Positions 57,868 to 64,000 of a DNA stretch of 64,000 nt are shown one piece after another. This DNA comes from Leptobrachium leishanense (taxonomy: Eukaryota; Chordata; Amphibia; Anura; Megophryidae). The notes under the pieces are model-generated. The model was given only the letters and a program-made list of their open reading frames with translations, ran no database searches and was not told the DNA's origin. The DNA lies in contig CM019063.1 of the NCBI GenBank assembly GCA_009667805.1, forward strand, positions 54,048,881 through 54,112,880. Reading direction: 5' to 3'. Made by a program: the position numbers and the translations under genes. Each line of letters begins with the position of its first letter. The stretch's first letter is position 1.

Positions 57868-59110
57868 CTAATTGGGGCAGGGAGACATTAGATAGATAAC
57901 CAAAGACATCAGATAAGGATGGTTGGGGACCGTGGAGTCAAGATTCAGGTTGTAGAGTCTGGTATAGTTCTGGGCAAATTGGTGAGCAATCTGTTGGGGT
58001 TGGGAAACAAATTGGTTAGGTGCAGTTTGGATCTTGCCAATCTGTGCACGGTGGGTGCGTTCCCTGAATTTGTTGACCAGGAGTCTGCCCGTCTTGTTGC
58101 CATAATGATAATAAATTAGCATTAAGTCTATGCGCCCTCCACAAGTATTCTTTTTCATGAAATTCTAAGCTGTGACATAAGGGAAGACAGGCGCTGTGCC
58201 AGTTGGAGAGTGGGGGGTTTTATGGAGAGAGCAGGTTGTATCGATATTTATCAATAAGTCAAGGTGCAGTTTAAGGTTAGCACTTTTAAATCTAGAACCC
58301 CATTTAATCAGAATACCTCGAAGCACAGCCTTATGTGCTTGCCACAGTGTCACAGGGGAAACATCAGGCAAAGCATTTTCCCTGAAATAATTAGAAAGTG
58401 CCTCTTGCAATTCTTGATAAATTTCAGGATGGGCCAAAAGGGACTCATTCAGCCTCCAGGGGGACTTACTAGAGGTTGCATTGGTGTCCGACAACATAAG
58501 AATGATAGGGGCATGGTCTGACCACGAGATAGAACCAATAGAACAGGAGGTCACGAGAGGCAATACAGAATTATGTGCAAAGACATAGTCGATCCTGGAA
58601 TATGCGTGGTGCGTGAGGGAATAGTAAGTGAAATCAACCTCCCCTGGGCGGAAAACCCTCCAAGCCTCGTCTATATGGAACTCTGAAAAGAGGTCTACCG
58701 CGGGTCTTTGGGTCTGTCCTGAGGAGGGAGCAGAGTTAGCAACATCAAAAGACAGATTAAAATCCCCACAGACAATAACTTTTCCCATCTGTATCTGGGA
58801 AAGTTTCAAGAGTACCTGGCGGAGAAAGGGTTTTTGGCAAGAGTTGGGAGAATAAATGTTAACTATAGTATACAATACATGGTTTAACGTACATAACAAA
58901 ATCAAATATCGACCATTAACATCACGGATCACTTTGTGCAATTCAAACGCCACTCTATTGTGAATTAAAAGGGAAACTCCACGTGATTTAGAAGGCAAGG
59001 TAGCATGGTATTGGGTAGTGTATTGAGGTAAATACAGGGTAGGATGGGAAAGGCGGTGGAAGGAAGTGAGTCTCTTGGAGGCACACCACATCGGGGTTCT
59101 GCCCGTAATG
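57868..59110 (-). pseudogene. L1-like ORF2, AP-endonuclease part
   Basis: DVVCLQETHF in one frame near 59,075-59,105, then in the 308-codon frame RGVSLLIHNR, VNIYSPNSC, VIVCGDFNLSFD, YSRIDYVFAH and WSDHAPIILM: the expected order of AP-endonuclease motifs including the catalytic Glu, Asp-Asn pair and Ser-Asp-His. The 57,868-58,158 frame is the linker to the reverse transcriptase. One frameshift early and stops later. Confidence 0.9.
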
Positions 59111-59215
59111 GGTCAATAAAATAACCCTTGTCAGGATCGCGAGACAAAGATGTTAAGGGATTCCATTGCATTTGTATACCCGATTTAGATACAGCTGGAG
59201 TGAGACAGATAGATA

Positions 59216-60763
59216 AAAAAAGACAGATGAGACAAGTTTCCTTTAGTCAGGCATCTTTCTCTCTGATGGGTTTATCTGCTGCATATTCTTATACAGTATA
59301 GTATATGTGATGTACATAGATTCTCAGATTACAAGCCAATAGACAGTCTCTACGTCAGACAATATAAAGAACAGTTCAGCCCATACATATATCAAGTGTC
59401 TAACGGGACAAAGAAATGTTTTTTTCTATATCTGAATGTTACATAGATTTTGCGGGCTTTTCCTACTTTGCCTGCTAACGATAATTCAAACAAAACAGGA
59501 TGTCTGCTACTCGTTAAAATTCCACAGGCCCACATCCTCTCAAAGAAAAGCCTATGTCCACATATTATTGAAAGGGGTATATTGCCTAAGATATATATTC
59601 ATACAGGAAATTAAAAATATCTATCAATTCCTTTCACTGCCGCCTAAGTTCAGCATATAGGGCATGTCTTTTGTAAGGCATATTCAAGCCATTAACATTA
59701 TGAGAGTAGAGCTTCATACCAGGAGGTCAACATAAGGACAGTGGTGAACCTGCAGGTAGCATAATAACCAAATAGACAGGCATGCATCGGCTGCATAGGA
59801 GTAGCCAAAGTGGCGGCAAGTACAGTCGCATCCATCCAGAGCATACCACCCGCTAGGGACAGTAATTAATAGAGTGACCGTGGAAGATGCATCCATGGTT
59901 GTTCTGCATCAAAGCTGGGGGGGATGTATTTGCCGCTTTACTTTGCTATTAGCACTTTTATCACATAGGAATTAAAGAGACAAACGTGTCACCATGAGAA
60001 AGGGACGAAATACATCCCAGTATTGTTTACTTTGGTTTTATATATTTGGTTTTTATAAGCTATAGTTCATATTATATGTTTAATATTGTTTTTGATAAAT
60101 ATATTAGTTTTTTTGGATACATATATTTCTGGTGGCCTGCTGCCTAACTGAAGGGTAGTTTGGAAGATTTACTCTAGAAAATCCTTGTGTGCACTACAGT
60201 ATATAGAGACATGGGTGGCTCTATTAAATGTGAGTTGTTGACTTTTTGTAATAATTTATGCTTCCCATGCTATGGAATCACGCTAGGAAGCACTTTGGGT
60301 GCCCTGTTTATGTTCTCCTATGTTTTTGAGGTGCTGCTTTGGTGATATCAAGAGAAAAAAAGACCAATGTTGAAGGGCGGTGTGGGAACCCTGAAAATAA
60401 AATGCCTACAAGTGCAAAAAACAGAGCTAGTAGGGGCTCTTAAATGTGTGAGTGCAATATCACATTTTACGATTTATAAATATTTATAATATACATGTTA
60501 CACTAAGTAAATATTTGTTTTTTTTCTGTGTGAGTTTAAATGATATAACAAGAAAATTGATCATCACCTTCAGTACCTGGATGTATGTATGTATAGTGAT
60601 CTTTAGAAGGTGTTTTCTTTCTATATCACATAAGGAGTAATACTCACATTATATTTTTACAATGAATAACTGTATTTTATATTTGGACCATGAGAACATT
60701 AATTTAATTGGCCATGGTGAGCACAGAGACACCCTGCACCCCTCGACTGTCTGTGGGGGACCT
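59216..60763. other. AT-rich stretch, no gene recognised
   Basis: Only small frames; no terminal repeats or tandem arrays visible. Confidence 0.35.
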
Positions 60764-61337
60764 GGGGCCTGATCACAACCTGGCTGCAAAGCGAATCGGT
60801 CGTGCCGTACAGCATAATAGCTTGAGCACTATGCTTATTTTTTACCCATCCTATTCCATCTGAGATGTAAGTTGGGAGTGTGTCTCAGATGTAGTGTCAG
60901 TTACTATAAATTAACGTCTCCTATACTTTGTAAGGGAGATGCTAATGTGGCCCCAGCAGATGGAGAATGAGCTATTCAAACCAGCTCGTTCTTCATCTGC
61001 CTCTGACATTATTCTGAAAAGAATAACGTCTTTCATACCCTGGTGTTAAGTGATTTTGCTTATGCACTGGAGGTGATAAGTGGTTTCACTTGTGCATAAT
61101 CACATAACACACAAACCTAAACCCGCCCAAAAACCCCATACTCACCTCAGATCCCTCTCTGGCAAGAGTGGTGCCATCTGCCGCTTTCTCGGCCCTTGGG
61201 CAGTGGTACACTAATAACAAATAGTCCCAGTGATCCTCCGCATATCACTCAGCCACCCCGGTCAGATCTCATTTGCTCGTGGTCGAACGGCAGAAGCAAA
61301 TGTCTTACCTTTAGTGTCCAGGTCATGATCAGGCCCC
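60764..61337. mobile_element. MITE with GGGGCCTGATCA ends
   Basis: 574 bp bounded by GGGGCCTGATCACAACCTGG and the inverse of GGGGCCTGATCATGACCTGG, differing at two positions. No target duplication found. Superfamily unknown. Confidence 0.8.
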
Positions 61338-61914
61338 TTATTTTTGTGAATAAAAAAGTACAGAGATCGAATCATACCCATACAACATATGATCTAGAGT
61401 CAGTACTCTTCACACACTGTTGTCATGTTTCCAAGAGAAATGTCTCAAAGAAATAAAACAAAACAACAGCAGAGATAGAATGTGTCACATTTTAAGGAAT
61501 TCTCCAGGCAGCCAAACCTGCAGTAAACAGGCTAACTGGTCTCTAACCCAAACTCATCCCATGATTCCCATTATTTATAAAAGTTTGGCAGGAAATGGTA
61601 GATTCCACTCATCTATAGTTTGTATGCAATCTAGTGTCCTCGAAAGCTGACAGTGAGATGGAATGATGGTGGTCCTCCATTTTTCTGCCATGACTTATTG
61701 GCAGTTCGATTTTTGATGGCAGGTGGGTGCATTTGAATGTTAGCCCTAGTTGTGGTTTAGCGAGGACAAATGGGTCACATGATATAGTGGTGTGAGAGAT
61801 ATTTTCTGCCAGGGCATGTATCCGTCTGCAGGCTGGCACAGTCTTTGGGCAAAATCACCATTGGCACACGTGTGTGCCTCTTTGGCTGCATAGTCTCCAA
61901 CACTAAACAGTGGC
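61338..61914. other. No gene recognised
   Basis: Small frames on both strands without motifs; nothing repeat-like that I can define. Confidence 0.35.
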
Positions 61915-62325
61915 ATGTTCAACCAATTTGTGGAGGAGAACTGGGGTTACATACCATATCATCATTGTATTGATGGCATGTTTCTGCAGCACTACACAAA
62001 TGGGAAACCCCATATATCCTACCACTCATCGTCATTCATCTCCAGCAACAATCGCATTGAAGTTTGCAGACTTCACATCTTTGAATGTGACGAGGAACTT
62101 TTTAGCAAACTAAACTTAAGCAGTTTTTTCTACTGCGTTCAACACACATGGAACCCAGCAGGCACACTTCTTGGTGAAGTCATAAGGGGTCACCAACATT
62201 TTGGTGGTCTCTCGTTCCCCGCACTTTGGGGAATCAAATTCCCCGACCCTGCGGTGAATTCAGAAGTGCAGGGAAATGCCTCCAATTTAAAAGAAAAAAA
62301 AACGCTGCAAAAACTACGAAATTAG
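61915..62325 (+). CDS. Unrecognised 136-codon frame
   Basis: Starts MFNQFVEENWGYIPYHHCID. Residues 1-75 have a protein-like composition with Cys, Trp and aromatic residues (CRLHIFECDEELFSKLN), but the last part runs into the MITE beginning near 62,170, so the stop is not authentic. It may be a fragment of an old transposase or chance. I do not recognise it. Confidence 0.15.
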   Translation: MFNQFVEENWGYIPYHHCIDGMFLQHYTNGKPHISYHSSSFISSNNRIEVCRLHIFECDEELFSKLNLSSFFYCVQHTWNPAGTLLGEVIRGHQHFGGLSFPALWGIKFPDPAVNSEVQGNASNLKEKKTLQKLRN

Positions 62326-62880
62326 CGAATCCAATCATTTCGGCGGGTCCCGGCGGCTTATCAGATCAAATCGAACTGGAAACCCGAAGAAATTATTGGA
62401 TCATTCGATTATCGGATACCCGACGATCAGCCGAACACAGCTGCCAGAAAAAGCAGACAAGCTGACAAATGAGGTTAAAAGAAAACCGATTGAAACTTTC
62501 AAAATTTAAGAGCTGTTTGCAAAAGAATCTACTGGATGAAAATGTCTGGAATTAAAATATAAGGTCCTATGAATAATAATATAGAGGTCTTTTATAAAAA
62601 AGAACGCTATTTAAAAAAAATCAGAAAAAAAATTCGAAAAAAATCCTATAAAAATAAAATAAAGAGGCTTTTTGCTGCAGATTAAAAAATAAACAGTTTA
62701 ATAGATATTGCATAAAACCAGGAATAATTTTAACATTGGAACCTATGGGATTCGCCTGATTAAACCTTGTTAAAATTTGGCGAACTGCCTGCTTTCTGAA
62801 TAGCCGAATGGCCCTGAAATTGCACCGTATCTATAAATTCACTGTTCGGTGCAAGATTGGCCCTTTTTGAAGAACTCCCT
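62170..62880. mobile_element. MITE-like DNA related to 55,776-56,120
   Basis: Contains CACCAACATTTTGGTGGTCT, CCCCGCACTTTGGGGAATCA, the AATAATAATATAGAGGTC words like 1-190, and TTTGGCGAACTGCCTGC, found inverted near 55,870-55,895. Termini approximate. Confidence 0.5.
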
Positions 62881-62929
62881 TAAGTCGTCATGAAGAATCC
62901 TCATCATGCTTGTGTTTGGAATGTTGAAC

Positions 62930-63580
62930 TCTTACACAAGCTTTCTGAAAATGGTTTGAGGTTCCGGTGCCAGAAATTCCTTCACCTTGGCCGCTATGGT
63001 CTCATCTGTATTAATTTTTAGCTACTAAAAGGATTAGGCTTTTGTTGGAAACAAATGTTGCGCTTGCACCATTATTTCGTTCTTTTTAGCCTTACTTTTG
63101 CACCTCTCCCTCCATTGTTTGAATCCAAAAAATCATACAACGCAGGCTTCGATTCATAAATGTTTCAGTAGTCTTTGTGTTTTATTACATTTTCTTTTTT
63201 AAATCACGATAACCGCTATCCCCCATGTGATAATGCAAAGATATTGGTAAAAAGCAGACAGTTGTTGATATCCTGGCACTGGTTCAATGCGCAGTAATCT
63301 GAGATATTGAAATGCTGCCCCGTATATTACAGTCACAGCATTAAAATTGATTATTTCTATCTAATAATGTGTTACAAAAGGAATAAAAACAGAATTCTCT
63401 GTAGCATTTTCACGCTGCGTGTGCAGGTAAAGTTGTTTGTCTGTTAAAAAATGCAACTTCCATCTCTCTATCTCCTTTTTTTCCAGTTTCTCCCCCCAAA
63501 TGGGACAGACATACATGCAGTAGTGCACAGAAAACAAAAGTGTCTGGATGCTAATGGTGACCACTTTGAGCACCTAATGT
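62930..63580. other. Apparently single-copy stretch
   Basis: No repeat ends; AT-rich with GATAATGCAAAG and ATTAAAATTGATTA words. Candidate non-coding host DNA; no gene supported. Confidence 0.3.
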
Positions 63581-63587
63581 GATTGCA

Positions 63588-63800
63588 TAAGGCTGGCCAT
63601 CCACTGGGTCCGTATTTGTGCGATCGTGCAATTGTCCGCCGTCGTCCGACCAATCCCACAACATGTAGAAGATTCAGCCCTCGTCCACTGCCACCGATTT
63701 CCATCGGACGACTTCAGACGACTTTGTGTGACTACAGCAGACTAGCTATCTTTCCCATTCGAATGGGATTTGACAGACGACACGATCTGGTAAAATTTAC
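63588..63800. mobile_element. MITE end, AAGGCTGGCCATCCA type
   Basis: ATAAGGCTGGCCATCCAC is a common MITE terminus in vertebrate genomes, followed by CG-rich CGTCCGACC/CATCGGACGAC words. The right end is not seen. Confidence 0.5.
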
Positions 63801-63849
63801 ATGAAAATAAGATGAATTGTATAGATAAACCGCCGTGCGGCGGCAAAGA

Positions 63850-64000
63850 AATTGGCCCATAGAGAAGTGATTCGGTTTGACAGGCGAATCCCATAGGATT
63901 AAATGTAAAATAATATTTTAATTTCTATTCAGTTTTATTCAAACGTTTAATCTTTTCATTTGCAGCAAAAAGTCCTGTTTGTTTATTGTTTTTTTTATTT
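63850..64000. repeat. Shared AT-rich transposon module, cut by window end
   Basis: AGGCGAATCCCATAGGATTA then AATGTAAAATAATATTTTAA, a variant of the CCATAGGCTTCAATGTTAAA module in at least six other elements here. Confidence 0.6.

Larger units (their letters stand above)
56310..59215 (-). mobile_element. L1/Tx1-like LINE, 5'-truncated
   Basis: Minus-strand endonuclease, reverse transcriptase and C-terminal pieces in order from about 59,110 to 56,317. ORF1 is absent, so it is 5'-truncated or its start is decayed. No poly-A tail or target duplication identified. Confidence 0.88.

Overview
This window looks like transposon-saturated intergenic DNA from a large vertebrate genome, most likely a frog. 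That is an inference. It rests on the mix of hAT, piggyBac, Tc1 and Harbinger-type elements, an L1/Tx1-like LINE and an L2/Rex1-like LINE, the abundance of TTAA-flanked MITEs, and the absence of any compact gene arrangement. I find no host protein-coding gene, tRNA, rRNA or CRISPR array that I can support. Most long open frames are by-products of minisatellites whose period is a multiple of three, or antisense shadows of transposases.

Layout. 1-5.4 kb: AT-rich DNA, a piggyBac-type MITE, a 2.1 kb telomere-like minisatellite and a small hAT MITE with a perfect 8-bp target duplication. 5.4-10.4 kb: a CpG-rich MITE, a piggyBac composite and hAT remnants. 10.4-23.4 kb: a 52-bp satellite split by a 10.3 kb hAT element that keeps a decayed but recognisable minus-strand transposase (BED finger to hATC), plus a second, 439-bp hAT. 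Both sit at the same CTGTAGAG octamer. The large hAT is itself interrupted by a young LTR retroelement (16040-20192) with a 6-bp duplication. 23.7-31.2 kb: piggyBac MITEs, a second telomere-like array and hAT ends. 31.9-33.5 kb: a Tc1 element inside a GATA microsatellite. 34.0-37.4 kb: a hAT inside a minisatellite, with another hAT nested in it that carries a perfect 61-bp-arm palindrome and a 1.4 kb G-rich minisatellite. 37.7-39.4 kb: L2/Rex1-like LINE. 40-42.8 kb: hAT, Harbinger-like MITE and solo LTR nested in one another. 43.6-45.8 kb: hAT containing a Tc1 element. 46.3-48.2 kb: Harbinger-like MITE containing a hAT. 49.3-50.2 kb: hAT with a 25-bp minisatellite. 53.0-53.8 kb: a second 52-bp satellite. 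56.3-59.2 kb: L1-like LINE on the minus strand. 60.8 kb to the end: MITEs.

The window is a record of nested insertions, and target-site duplications allow several to be ordered in time. Recurrent themes are reuse of one insertion octamer by different hATs, a minisatellite motif shared between two hAT families, an AT-rich module shared by many elements, and conserved dyads in the piggyBac MITEs. A few stretches (about 5.1-5.4, 31.2-31.8, 43.0-43.5, 55.1-55.7 and 62.9-63.6 kb) look single-copy and are the best places to look for host regulatory DNA.
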